From Anaerococcus sp. Marseille-P3915 (GTDB lineage Bacteria; Bacillota; Clostridia; Tissierellales; Peptoniphilaceae): a stretch of 64,000 nt of DNA. The notes below the pieces were generated by a model. The model was not told where the DNA came from. It ran no database searches and saw nothing but the letters and a program-made list of their open reading frames with translations. Where the stretch lies: positions 82,638 through 146,637 of the forward strand of contig NZ_LT984888.1 in assembly GCF_900258475.1 (NCBI RefSeq). Direction: 5' to 3'. Both the position numbers and the translations under genes were made by a program. Positions 7,481-16,113 of the stretch are shown one piece after another (positions within the stretch are counted from its first letter, which is position 1; every line of letters begins with the position of its first letter).

Positions 7481-9694
7481 TTAATTTTCTAAGCTCATTG
7501 CGTTGATTTGATATTCAGATTCCCAAACTGGTGTGTTGATATCAAAGCCTTTTACCCTCTTAGAGTAACCTGAGTGGTATTGGTTTGAATATAATGGGAT
7601 TTCTGGTAGATAGTCGTTGTACCATTTTTCAAATTCTTCCCAAGTATCTAGATAACCTTCCTTATCATCTGGGTCTGTTTGACGTAGCTTAACTGTTAGT
7701 TCATCTGCCTTTGGATCATTTGTCCTTGTCATATTATCAGAACCTTTTGAGTTGTATTGATACCAAGGATCAAATGGTGTACCAAAGCTTAAGCCCATGT
7801 TGAAGACTGTATATTCAGCATCTTCTTTTGGATGGTAGTAGTAATCTAGGAGGGTTGCAAAGGATCCTGCTGTTACGTTATATTCCATACCAACTTGCTT
7901 AGCATTTACTGGGACTTGGTTTGAGATTAGGGTTGTGATCGGTGATTCATCAGAACCGTATTGGTTTACTTGAAGTTTCTTACCATTTTCATCATACCTA
8001 TAGTAATCAAAACCATCTGGATTTTTAGCATATTCTTCATCAGCTTTTGCCTTATCCCAAGGAGTCTTACCATCTTTTTCAAATTTAAATGGTGTTTTAT
8101 CTAATAATTCATTTGCTTTTTCTAGGTTTAGGGTGTATTTATTAAAGTCATCAGAAGCTTCTAGGTCTGCTCCTCTTTCCTTATACATCCATTGGCTGGT
8201 ACCGTACATACCATTTGTTACTACTCCGTAGCCACCTGCAAATGATTGAACATATGAGTTTCTATCCATTAGGTGGGCGATTGCTTGTCTTACTTCCTTA
8301 TATTTTGTAGTTCCCCTGTCTGTTAGGAATACTACGTTACCATAACCATTTCTCTCAAATGTATTGTAACCACCGATTTTGCCTTCATCAGCTGCAGCTC
8401 TCATTTGATCAATTAGAGCACCTTCAGCTTCAGATTCCCAAAGATCGATGTCACCATTTTCAAGTAAGTCAACAGCTATCTTACTATTTACATATTGAAC
8501 TATTACATGTGGTATGGTTGCTTTTTCACCCTTGAAGTTGCCTGCGTAGTTTTCGTTTAGGCTTAATTTTGCCATGTTATTTTCATAAGAATCAAACTTG
8601 TATGGACCACAAGAAACTGTTGGTTTTATCCTATATTCGTTGAATTCTTTTTGCATAGCTTCTTCTATTAGCATGCTTGTTGGATCTATATCGCCTGACT
8701 TACGGCTTTCAAGGTCTGCTACCTTTTTGTCATTTTCTGCCTTAGCTTCTTCGTAGGCCTTCTTTTCATCTTCACTTGCATCATCTTTTGGTGCTGGATT
8801 TTGTTCATTGAAGTCCTCATTAGTCTTAGCTATTTGAGCATCGATGTTTTCTATATATTTTTTCTTCTCATCTTCTGTTGGCTTATAGCCATCTTTTGCA
8901 ACTATCTTATTTCCTTCTTTGGCTACTTCGATATTATCAGCTATAGCGTGAATTGGGAAAGGTGAAACTTGTTTTAGGAAGGCTGATTCATAATATGGTA
9001 GGTATGAAGCATCAGTTGTAACCTTAAATGTATAATCATCAACTTTTTCAAGACCTTCAAACTTGTCATCATCTCCACCCTTGTAAGCCTCATAACCCTT
9101 TACAGAGTCTGCACCTATAGTAAAGGCTCCTGTTACCAATTGATAAGAAGGATAAGTGTGGAATAACATATCGAAAAGATAGTTATCTGCTGTTATAGGT
9201 TGTCCATCTGACCACTTCAAATCTTTTTTGATTGTGAAAGTTGTTGTTTCAGATCCATCTTCATTTTTAACTGTCTCTGGTTCTTTTTCAAGAACAGTCA
9301 TATTTGCTTGCCATTGGCCGCCTTCATCTTGTACCATTGTCAGGTAAGCATTATTACCTTCTGTACCTATGTAGCGTCTAACCTTAACATCGTAAGAGTT
9401 ATTTGACCAAGAACCGTAGAAGTCCCCGCTCATCTCAGATGTACCTACTACTAATGTGTCATCTGCTGTTTGTTTGTCGAAGTTATCTAGTTCTGCTTTT
9501 TCATCATCAGAAAGAGCATTTTCATCAGCATCTTTAGCATCTTTGTCGTCTTTTTTATCTGCTGCTTGATCTACTGCTTGATCATCTTTCTTATCAGCAG
9601 CGTCGTCTTTTTTAGCGTCATCTCCACCACAGGCAGCAAGGGTTGCTGCAAGGCCAAGGGCCATCATGGTCGAGAATATTTTTTTCATTTTCAT
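7481..9694 (-). CDS. oppA: Oligopeptide-binding lipoprotein OppA, paralogue 3
   Basis: This 737-residue SBP_bac_5 lipoprotein has lipobox LAAC with Cys at residue 22. An Asp/Lys-rich linker of about 45 residues follows, which should be a flexible, charged tether. The core matches the two downstream paralogues. It differs in several ligand-lobe segments: a FLKQVSPFPIH stretch replaces the Gly-rich equivalent of the others, and a Cys is present in SCGPYKF near residue 360. The same helix-prone charged insert is present at about 270-340. It has its own consensus promoter (9731-9759). It is the first of the tandem copies relative to transcription. Together with oppB and oppC it should form a peptide uptake system for an amino-acid-fermenting anaerobe. 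Confidence 0.93.
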   Translation of the reverse strand: MKMKKIFSTMMALGLAATLAACGGDDAKKDDAADKKDDQAVDQAADKKDDKDAKDADENALSDDEKAELDNFDKQTADDTLVVGTSEMSGDFYGSWSNNSYDVKVRRYIGTEGNNAYLTMVQDEGGQWQANMTVLEKEPETVKNEDGSETTTFTIKKDLKWSDGQPITADNYLFDMLFHTYPSYQLVTGAFTIGADSVKGYEAYKGGDDDKFEGLEKVDDYTFKVTTDASYLPYYESAFLKQVSPFPIHAIADNIEVAKEGNKIVAKDGYKPTEDEKKKYIENIDAQIAKTNEDFNEQNPAPKDDASEDEKKAYEEAKAENDKKVADLESRKSGDIDPTSMLIEEAMQKEFNEYRIKPTVSCGPYKFDSYENNMAKLSLNENYAGNFKGEKATIPHVIVQYVNSKIAVDLLENGDIDLWESEAEGALIDQMRAAADEGKIGGYNTFERNGYGNVVFLTDRGTTKYKEVRQAIAHLMDRNSYVQSFAGGYGVVTNGMYGTSQWMYKERGADLEASDDFNKYTLNLEKANELLDKTPFKFEKDGKTPWDKAKADEEYAKNPDGFDYYRYDENGKKLQVNQYGSDESPITTLISNQVPVNAKQVGMEYNVTAGSFATLLDYYYHPKEDAEYTVFNMGLSFGTPFDPWYQYNSKGSDNMTRTNDPKADELTVKLRQTDPDDKEGYLDTWEEFEKWYNDYLPEIPLYSNQYHSGYSKRVKGFDINTPVWESEYQINAMSLEN

Positions 9695-9730
9695 TTTTAT
9701 TCCCCCATTTAATAACTTTTCTTGTTTAGT

Positions 9731-9759
9731 ATTTTATCCTGATAATATAGTTTTGTCAA
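9731..9759 (-). promoter_or_regulatory. Sigma-A promoter of oppA3
   Basis: The minus strand has TTGACA (9754-9759), a 17-base spacer and TAAAAT (9731-9736), about 37 bases before the ATG. It closely resembles the oppA2 promoter. Confidence 0.75.
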
Positions 9760-9983
9760 GTAGTGTTTTGAATTTATTTTTATATTAAGGAATAATAATG
9801 CAATTTCACTCTAAATTTTCAAGGTCTTTGCAATTAATAATGCAAGTTTTTACATTTACTTGTGGGTGTTATCAAGCTAAATCTTTATTTTTAGCCCAAG
9901 ATTTATAAAATCTTCTATAAGCTTGGGTTTATTATTTCATTCTTAAATCTGGATAATATTCATGATTTTTTTTAAAAATTTTA

Positions 9984-10028
9984 TAAAAAAATAGAGCAGA
10001 TTAAAGTCAAATAGTCAACCTGCTCTAT
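9984..10028 (-). terminator. Second rho-independent terminator downstream of the cell-wall hydrolase gene
   Basis: A 9-bp stem ATAGAGCAG (9991-9999) pairs with CTGCTCTAT (10020-10028) and is followed on the minus strand by a run of seven U. It lies about 110 bases beyond the first terminator of the hydrolase gene. Confidence 0.7.
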
Positions 10029-10135
10029 GAATATAGATTTAAGTTCTACAAAAGTTTTTTAAAGATAAAATAAATTCAATACAAGGGGGATTTTATTTTC
10101 ATCAATTGAAAGTTAATCAAAAATTTTTTCACTAA

Positions 10136-10161
10136 TAAAAAACTAGCCCCTAAGGACTAGT
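10136..10161 (-). terminator. Terminator of the cell-wall hydrolase gene
   Basis: An 8-bp stem (10142-10149 with 10154-10161, one G-U pair) with a 4-base loop is followed on the minus strand by a U-rich tract of six U. Confidence 0.8.
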
Positions 10162-10169
10162 CTTTAATA

Positions 10170-12125
10170 TTATTTTTTATCTACGAATATTCTGCTTGAT
10201 TTGGCTCCAACAAGTCTGTAGTATTTTACAGGTCTGCCTGAAGCATCTCCCATTCTTCCTTTTCTAGGTGTTACTCTCACTCCGTTGTCTGAGTAATTCA
10301 TATGGATTATGGAGTCATTTTGTTTGTTTAAGATGAAGCCTGTATGACCACCTGCTCCTAGGGACTGACCTGGATTACCTGCTACGAATATATCACCGTA
10401 GTCGATTTCATTTTCTTTTATTTCATACATTACTTCGCCCTTTGCACCCATGGCAAATAGGGTTTCAGTATTTCCTACGTAGGCATCAGATTTTAGGAAA
10501 CCTCCGTAGATTAGAGCTCTGTATACAGCTGATGAGCAGTCTGCTTGTGTTTCTGTATTTCTTCCAGCACCCATATTATAGGTCATATTTTTGTTTTTTG
10601 CTTGGAACATCCAGTCCATGACTGTGTCGATATTTCTATCGCCTTTTACTTCAAAGCCTGTTCTTCTTGCAAGACCTTTATCATCTGTTGTGTATTCTAA
10701 TCCATTTTGTAGGTATTTAGAATTTCTAACTAGACCATTATCATCAAAGCAATAGGTCTTGCCTTCTATATCCCAGATACCCTTTTGGATATAGCCATTT
10801 GCATTGGTGTGGAAGGTTTTGCCTTCGTGTGTTACCCATGCATCTTTTGGATTTGTTGCTACTCCGCGATTGTCAATTTCAAAGAATTTACCATTTGCTA
10901 GGGCAGTTTTTCCTGTAATCATTACTCCGGTTTTATGATCGAATACATAGGTGTTATTATTTATCTCTTGAACATTTTTTACAATCTTACCATCTTTATC
11001 TGTTCTATATGTTAGACCATCTATGGCTAGCCATTCGTTCTTTGGATTTGTTACTAGTCCTGTTGCATTTACTGTGTAGTATTTGTCATTTAGGATTAGT
11101 TTTTTATTGGTTTGAAGCTTACCGCTATTGTCAAACATGTAGTCGGCATTTCCAATTTTGGTAATTCCTCTAGCTATAGAACCATCATTTTGGGTACGAT
11201 ATATCGCACCGCTGATATTAACCCATTTGTTAGGGGCTGTCTTCATTTGGCCAAGCCTATTTACTTCATAATAAGTATTTTGGGTTACTAGCTTTTGGTT
11301 TCTTTGTAGGACTCCTTCATTATCAAAGTAATATTTTTGATCTTTGATTTGAGTGATTCCCTTTGTTATAGAGCCATCCTTGCCATTGTAGTAGATGCTT
11401 TTGCCTACATTTAGCCAAGAATTTCTAGGGTTTGATAGGGACCCTGTTTTATCTGCCCTATAAATCCTATCTTTTACTTTGATAGATTCATTTTTAACTA
11501 GTTTATTATTTCTAAAGTAGTTTATCTTGCCCTTATTTTTGACAAAATAACCACTTGTGCTTGGTGCATAATATTTCTTTTCTTCTATTTGAGTTTGGCT
11601 ATTATGAATAGTATTTGTAGCTTCATTGCTAACTTCGCTCTTGTTTACTTCAGGTATGCTTAAATCTGAATTATCATAATAAATTACATTAGCAAGCTTC
11701 TTAGGGCTTTGTCCAAAAATTTGATCTAAGTCATCAGAGCTTTGATCTGCTTGTTGATTTTCATCTACAGAAGGAGCTTGACTTGCCTTATCATCGACTA
11801 ATTGTTTATTTTCCAGAGAGATTTTTCCATCAGAAATAGAAGCCTCTTCTGGCTTGTTTGCCACTGGCTCAATTTTAGTATCTATTTCAGACTCTGCTGG
11901 CTTTGCATCTTGGTTTTCTGCTGCCTGGTCTGTATTTGTTTGAACTTTCGTGAAATTTTCACTTGTAATAAGTTCACTATTATCAGAACTGTCAATACTC
12001 TCCTTTAAATCTAGCTTATAATCATTTTTAAACTCTTCGCTAGCGTAAGTTTTATCAGTCAATAAGAAAGCTTGCGAAATAAGAAATGATGAGGCGAGTA
12101 GGACAGTTTTATTGATTTTTTTCAT
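10170..12125 (-). CDS. Secreted cell-wall-binding peptidoglycan hydrolase (NlpC/P60-like, phage Pal/Amidase_5 type)
   Basis: The ATG at 12125 is chosen because GAGG sits 9 bases upstream and the protein then opens with a clean signal peptide ending near TYASEE; the frame is open 19 codons further upstream. The 651-residue product has a low-complexity Asp/Glu/Gln/Ser region to about residue 150. Roughly five to six cell-wall-binding-type repeats follow, of about 60-70 residues, with Tyr/Phe-Asp-x-x-Gly and Trp motifs (about 190-490). The C-terminal 140 residues are catalytic. ADCSSAVYRAL supplies the nucleophile Cys, AGGHTGF the His, and IIHMNY a third active-site segment. These motifs match the bacteriophage Pal-type endopeptidase/amidase family. 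It should cut peptidoglycan outside the membrane, in self-remodelling or against competitors. It is a single gene with its own promoter and terminator. Confidence 0.85.
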   Translation of the reverse strand: MKKINKTVLLASSFLISQAFLLTDKTYASEEFKNDYKLDLKESIDSSDNSELITSENFTKVQTNTDQAAENQDAKPAESEIDTKIEPVANKPEEASISDGKISLENKQLVDDKASQAPSVDENQQADQSSDDLDQIFGQSPKKLANVIYYDNSDLSIPEVNKSEVSNEATNTIHNSQTQIEEKKYYAPSTSGYFVKNKGKINYFRNNKLVKNESIKVKDRIYRADKTGSLSNPRNSWLNVGKSIYYNGKDGSITKGITQIKDQKYYFDNEGVLQRNQKLVTQNTYYEVNRLGQMKTAPNKWVNISGAIYRTQNDGSIARGITKIGNADYMFDNSGKLQTNKKLILNDKYYTVNATGLVTNPKNEWLAIDGLTYRTDKDGKIVKNVQEINNNTYVFDHKTGVMITGKTALANGKFFEIDNRGVATNPKDAWVTHEGKTFHTNANGYIQKGIWDIEGKTYCFDDNGLVRNSKYLQNGLEYTTDDKGLARRTGFEVKGDRNIDTVMDWMFQAKNKNMTYNMGAGRNTETQADCSSAVYRALIYGGFLKSDAYVGNTETLFAMGAKGEVMYEIKENEIDYGDIFVAGNPGQSLGAGGHTGFILNKQNDSIIHMNYSDNGVRVTPRKGRMGDASGRPVKYYRLVGAKSSRIFVDKK

Positions 12126-12193
12126 TGTCTTTACCTCACTTTTTGTTACAAATAATTTACAAAAATATAGTCTTTTACTCAAATTCTATTCCT

Positions 12194-12222
12194 ATTATAT
12201 AACAAAGCGGAAAAAATTGCAA
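12194..12222 (-). promoter_or_regulatory. Promoter of the cell-wall hydrolase gene
   Basis: The minus strand has TTGCAA (12217-12222), a 17-base spacer and a perfect TATAAT (12194-12199). The start codon lies about 70 bases downstream. Confidence 0.65.
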
Positions 12223-12388
12223 CAAAAAGGTTACAAATTTGTTAAAATTGGTGATTTTTTTTTCTAAAATACATAAGAACGATAAAGAAGAAGGGGCTTA
12301 TCTTTTAAAACAACTTTAAAAATGGTATGATTGTATAAGAAAAACCTATCACATATTATCAAAAAATTGAAATAAAGAGAGGATAAGC

Positions 12389-13330
12389 ATGAAAAATAAA
12401 ACTTTAATCCTAGCCCTTGCCCTAACATTTTTAGTTACAGGCTGTAACAAGGCAGATAGCCCTTCTTCAAAAGTATCTGAAGAAACTATTGCCAAGGCCC
12501 TAGATAAAAAGGTTGATCTAGAAAAAGAAAAAGCAAATGAAGAAAAAACTGACGAAAAGTCTAGCGATTCTAAATTTGAAATAACCGGCAAGAACCTAAA
12601 GAAGCTTCTAACAGATATAGGAGAATTTGACCCAGCCTTTGTAAGAAAATTAGATGACGATGAGCTCATTAAGCTTTACGAAAAGGCAGAAGAGGAAAGC
12701 AAAGATACTGGATATTGGGATGTAAAAGACTTCTTCTTCCAAGAGCTTGCAAATGAAAATCCAGAAAAATCCCTCAAATTTCCACTAGATTCAGTAGAAA
12801 GCAAATATAATTGGCAGGCAAGCCAAGATGACACCATAGGCAATAAATTTGAATACGAAAGAAATACCATGGTAGAAAATGGTGAAGACTACAATGAAGT
12901 ATGGTCCTACACCGACAAAGAAATGGAAGATGCCTTCCACGAGGCTTACGAAAAGGACCCATTAGCCTACTATGAAGACTATGTAAAAATGGCCTATGAG
13001 ATCCTTTCTAGAGAAGATCAAGGAAACTCAAAGAATGACAAAAAATCCACCTCAAAAGAAGATGGTGCAGCAAATCCAGAAGACTACGAAAACCTACTCA
13101 AATTCGGCTCAAGCGACAAAGACTACCAAGCTCTAAAAGAAGCCCTTGTAAATCACTACGAATTTGACAAGAAAATAGTAGATGAGATACCAAACAAGGA
13201 CATAGATCTAGCCTACACCAGGGCCCAAAAACGCCTAGAAGAAACAGGCTTTGGCGATATAGGACTAGTATTTGACGAACTAGGAAAATTATATCCAGGC
13301 GCATCCACAATGTATACAGGTAAAAATTAA
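12389..13330 (+). CDS. Lipoprotein of unknown function with an internal duplication
   Basis: This is a 313-residue predicted lipoprotein. Its signal peptide ends with VTGC, Cys at residue 19, followed by a charged Lys/Glu/Ser linker. I do not recognise the family. Two similar segments can be aligned by eye: about residues 72-126 (from LLTDIGEFDPAFV) and about 250-304 (from ALVNHYEFDKKIV). Both run EFD..(V/I)..(I/L), then an acidic helix, then TG(Y/F) and a helix ending near NP or YPG. The central part is acidic and rich in Tyr. The start is supported by AGAGAGG 7 bases upstream. The gene is monocistronic, divergent from the cell-wall hydrolase, and ends in a strong terminator. Its role at the cell surface is unknown. 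Confidence 0.8.
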   Translation: MKNKTLILALALTFLVTGCNKADSPSSKVSEETIAKALDKKVDLEKEKANEEKTDEKSSDSKFEITGKNLKKLLTDIGEFDPAFVRKLDDDELIKLYEKAEEESKDTGYWDVKDFFFQELANENPEKSLKFPLDSVESKYNWQASQDDTIGNKFEYERNTMVENGEDYNEVWSYTDKEMEDAFHEAYEKDPLAYYEDYVKMAYEILSREDQGNSKNDKKSTSKEDGAANPEDYENLLKFGSSDKDYQALKEALVNHYEFDKKIVDEIPNKDIDLAYTRAQKRLEETGFGDIGLVFDELGKLYPGASTMYTGKN

Positions 13331-13344
13331 TATTTACAAAGCTA

Positions 13345-13370
13345 AAGACGGGGAAATCCTCGTCTTTTAC
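13345..13370 (+). terminator. Terminator of the lipoprotein gene
   Basis: A 9-bp stem AAGACGGGG / CCTCGTCTT with loop AAAT is followed by a short U-tract. It lies 14 bases after the stop. Confidence 0.8.
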
Positions 13371-13385
13371 TCTTCCTATTAAAAT

Positions 13386-13913
13386 CTAACCAATCATCTT
13401 TCTAAGTTCTAAGGCATGGTAAATAATATCTGTACCAGCTTTTTTAAAAGTCATCTGCCTATAATTTTTGAATCCATTATTATAGCAAGCTTTTAAAGAT
13501 CCAATATTTTCTTTAGCCACATCTGCTGATATAATTTTCCCACCTCTAGATTTAATAAATTTTTCTAAGGCTGAAATCAACTCTGTCGCAAGACCCTTGC
13601 CCCAAGATTCTTTTTTAAGAGTATAACCAATACCCCATATATCACCATCAATTATCCATGTACAAGCAGTGCCGATTATTTGATTATTTATTTTATCTAG
13701 CAAAACAAAATAAAAATCATCATCCCAATAAGAGCTATTATCAAAAACACCACTTCCAAAACAACTTCTAAGATCCTCACCATCCTTGTAATAGGGATCA
13801 GCTAGGTATTTTCCAACTTCAATATTTCCCCAAATCTTTGCAACTTGGTCTAAATCTTCTAAAGTCATGTCACGAATAATTAACCTGTCCGTCTTAAATC
13901 TATACTCTGCCAT
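13386..13913 (-). CDS. GNAT family N-acetyltransferase
   Basis: This 175-residue acetyltransferase is of the RimJ/RimL-like (Acetyltransf_3) type. It opens with the family-typical FKTDRLIIRDMTLEDL. It holds the acetyl-CoA-binding region around IGYTLKKESWGKGLATEL, equivalent to the Q/RxxGxG/A motif. It closes with the AxNxxSxxxxxxxGF pattern (AKENIGSLKACYNNGF). The substrate cannot be read from sequence; related proteins modify ribosomal proteins, small amines or antibiotics. The ATG at 13913 is preferred because GGAGGG lies 7 bases upstream; an upstream TTG codon is in frame but has no better site. The gene is alone, convergent with the lipoprotein gene. Confidence 0.85.
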   Translation of the reverse strand: MAEYRFKTDRLIIRDMTLEDLDQVAKIWGNIEVGKYLADPYYKDGEDLRSCFGSGVFDNSSYWDDDFYFVLLDKINNQIIGTACTWIIDGDIWGIGYTLKKESWGKGLATELISALEKFIKSRGGKIISADVAKENIGSLKACYNNGFKNYRQMTFKKAGTDIIYHALELRKMIG

Positions 13914-14082
13914 CAAAATACCCTCCAGATTCTATATAGTAATATAATACCTCATAGGTTCATGCTTTTATCAATAGCCTTTTAACCCCTGAAATACTAG
14001 TCTAATTTTAGAAAGTATTTTCACTCGCCAAGCCCCTTGTTTCTAAACCCTTGCAGCGTATATTTACTAAAAAGGGGGATTT

Positions 14083-14535
14083 ATGATACTTGATAATATA
14101 AAAAACTTAGAAAAATACGAAAAAGTCCACGAGCAAATAAAAAACGTGATTAACTTCTTAGAGAATTTTGACAAAAATAATTTCAAGCCAGGAAGAATTG
14201 ATGTTAACGAAAATCTTTTCGCATCCCTTCAATCCTACCAAACTCTAAAGGCAGAGGAAAAAGAATTTGAGGTCCACGAAGAATATATAGATATCCAATA
14301 CATAGTGACTTCTTCTGAAAGAATAGACTTTGCCACAGAAGATTCTTATGGTAAGACTTATGAAATGGATAAGGACGGGGATTTCTTTTTAACAAATGAT
14401 ATAGCAAACTTCTCAAAACTCATCCTTAATGAGGGAGACTTCGCTATATTTTTCCCTGGCGAATTCCACAAACCAGGTTGCACCCTAGAAAAAAGTGTAG
14501 AGGTTAAAAAAATCGTATTTAAAATCAAGGACTAA
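14083..14535 (+). CDS. YhcH/YjgK/YiaL family protein (DUF386)
   Basis: This 150-residue protein is of the family that includes EbgC, TabA and YhcH, a cupin-like beta-barrel of the usual size. Visible family features are the EVHEEYIDIQYI segment with paired acidic/His residues and the C-terminal FPGEFHKPGC segment with a second His; these ligands usually hold a metal. Characterised members act on sugars (sialic acid or beta-galactoside anomers) or affect toxin-regulated biofilm genes. No sugar genes adjoin this copy, so its substrate is open. The start is supported by AAAGGGGG 5 bases upstream. Confidence 0.85.
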   Translation: MILDNIKNLEKYEKVHEQIKNVINFLENFDKNNFKPGRIDVNENLFASLQSYQTLKAEEKEFEVHEEYIDIQYIVTSSERIDFATEDSYGKTYEMDKDGDFFLTNDIANFSKLILNEGDFAIFFPGEFHKPGCTLEKSVEVKKIVFKIKD

Positions 14536-14536
14536 T

Positions 14537-14588
14537 AAAAAGGTGGTAAGATTTAGAAAAAATTTCTATTTATTTACCACCTTTTTTT
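14537..14588. terminator. Bidirectional terminator between the yhcH-like and ABC-F genes
   Basis: AAAAAGGTGGTAA (14537-14549) pairs with TTACCACCTTTTT (from 14574) across a loop of about 25 bases. Poly-A/poly-U flanks on both sides let it serve the two convergent genes. Confidence 0.8.
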
Positions 14589-14589
14589 A

Positions 14590-16113
14590 TTAATTTATTT
14601 GCATAAGTCCCTTAGAATCTAACTCATATACCCTATCAAAGACCTCCCTTATGAAGTCCCTATCGTGAGATACAGCAATTATAGCTCCTTTGTAAGATTT
14701 AAGACTTTCTATGATTTCTGGTTGGGAAGTTGGGGATAAGTTTCTAGTTGGTTCATCTAAAAGCAAAACCTCTGCCCTATCCATATTCATCTTAGCAAAA
14801 AATACCTTGGCTTTTTGGCCGCCTGATAGGCTCTTTAGACTTCTTTCCATCTCTTCTCTAGAAAAATTTAAACTGCCTAGGAGATTTGAAACCCTGGTTT
14901 TCTCATCCTTACTATCTTGTTTTGCAAGGTAGGAGATGGGAGTTTCCGAATCTTTAAGGTATTCAAAATAATCTTGAGGCATATATCCTATTTTAAGATT
15001 TGTTTTTTCGAGACACTTATAAATCTCCTTCAAAAGAGTAGTTTTTCCTGCACCATTTTTCCCAATTATGCATATTTTTTCAGGTCCTACTACTTTCAGC
15101 TCAATATTTTTAGATAAGATTTTTTCTCCCGCCAAAATCTCATCCAAGTTAACATCCAAAACCACTTTTGAATTGGGAATATCGATGCTATCATCAAAAA
15201 ATATTCCTATCGAATCTTCAAAATCAGGTCTTTGTGTTAAATTTTCTTTTTCCTTATCAAGCCTTTTTCCAAGCGATTTTACACTGGCCATCTTATCCTT
15301 TAGATTTTTGCCTTCTATATCATTTTTCGTAGCATTTATAGCATGGTTTACAGAATCATAGACTTTTCTGTACCTTTCTGCCTTCTTAGCAAATTCTTCC
15401 CTTTCCTTATTTGCCCTGGCATTTTGAATCCTAATTTGATTTTCTCGCTCTTTCACATACCTATCATAAGATCCATTAAAAACCGTAAATCTAGGGACTT
15501 GCCTCCTATGAACTTGTTCCAAATGAACAATCCTATTGGCGACTTTTCTTAAAAGCTCTGGATCGTGGGATACAAAAATTAAGGGGATTTTCATCTCAGC
15601 CATAAGCTTTGTGATAAAGCTTGCCGATCTGTAATCTAAATCATTGGTCGGTTCGTCAAATAAAAAGACAGTCGGCTCTTTTAAAAGTTCAAACAAAAGC
15701 AGGGCTTTTATCCTCTCCCCACCTGAAAGATCCCCTAGTTTTAATTTGCCAAAAACAAGGTCTTCATCAAGGCCAAATTGATCCAAATACTTATAAAGTT
15801 TATTATAATCTAATAGGCTCATACCAAGCACTTTATTCATATAGGTCTCTACTGTCATTTCTAAAAAATTCTCATCAAGACTTTGGGGAAGATATCCAAT
15901 AATTTCTTCTTTTTTGTATATTTCTCCACTTATTTGAGCGTAATTCTCAACACTTTTCCTATCAATTATTGTCTTTAAGAGAATTGACTTGCCATTTCCC
16001 TCTTCGCCAATAAGGCCGACCTTGTCTCCCTGATTTAGGGCAAAATCAAAATCCTTTAACAAGTCTCTATCATCCTTAATTAAGTTAATTCCTAAATTTT
16101 TAATCTGTAACAT
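14590..16113 (-). CDS. ABC-F family ATPase (ribosome-associated or antibiotic-protection type)
   Basis: This 507-residue protein has two ABC domains and no membrane segments. The first domain has Walker A GEEGNGKS, signature LSGGERIKALL and Walker B VFLFDEPTNDLD. The second has GKNGAGKTT, signature LSGGQKAKVFF and Walker B VLLLDEPTRNL. The charged linker between them (about 215-290) corresponds to the P-site tRNA-interaction motif region of ABC-F proteins. Members either act as translation factors or displace ribosome-targeting antibiotics; this sequence alone does not decide which. The DEPTRNLSP variant in the second domain recurs in a Firmicute-specific ABC-F branch. The start follows AGGAGG 4 bases upstream. 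Confidence 0.9.
   Translation of the reverse strand: MLQIKNLGINLIKDDRDLLKDFDFALNQGDKVGLIGEEGNGKSILLKTIIDRKSVENYAQISGEIYKKEEIIGYLPQSLDENFLEMTVETYMNKVLGMSLLDYNKLYKYLDQFGLDEDLVFGKLKLGDLSGGERIKALLLFELLKEPTVFLFDEPTNDLDYRSASFITKLMAEMKIPLIFVSHDPELLRKVANRIVHLEQVHRRQVPRFTVFNGSYDRYVKERENQIRIQNARANKEREEFAKKAERYRKVYDSVNHAINATKNDIEGKNLKDKMASVKSLGKRLDKEKENLTQRPDFEDSIGIFFDDSIDIPNSKVVLDVNLDEILAGEKILSKNIELKVVGPEKICIIGKNGAGKTTLLKEIYKCLEKTNLKIGYMPQDYFEYLKDSETPISYLAKQDSKDEKTRVSNLLGSLNFSREEMERSLKSLSGGQKAKVFFAKMNMDRAEVLLLDEPTRNLSPTSQPEIIESLKSYKGAIIAVSHDRDFIREVFDRVYELDSKGLMQIN

Larger units (their letters stand above)
9695..10169. other. 475-base gap upstream of oppA3
   Basis: No protein gene is recognised. It contains the oppA3 promoter (9731-9759), the upstream block shared with the other oppA genes (9843-9857), and a stem CCCAAG/CTTGGG with an inner AAGATTT/AAATCTT at about 9897-9929. 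It also holds two minus-strand terminators (9984-10028 and 10136-10161) about 110 bases apart. The segment between the two terminators is AT-rich and could be read-through space or a small RNA. Confidence 0.5.
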
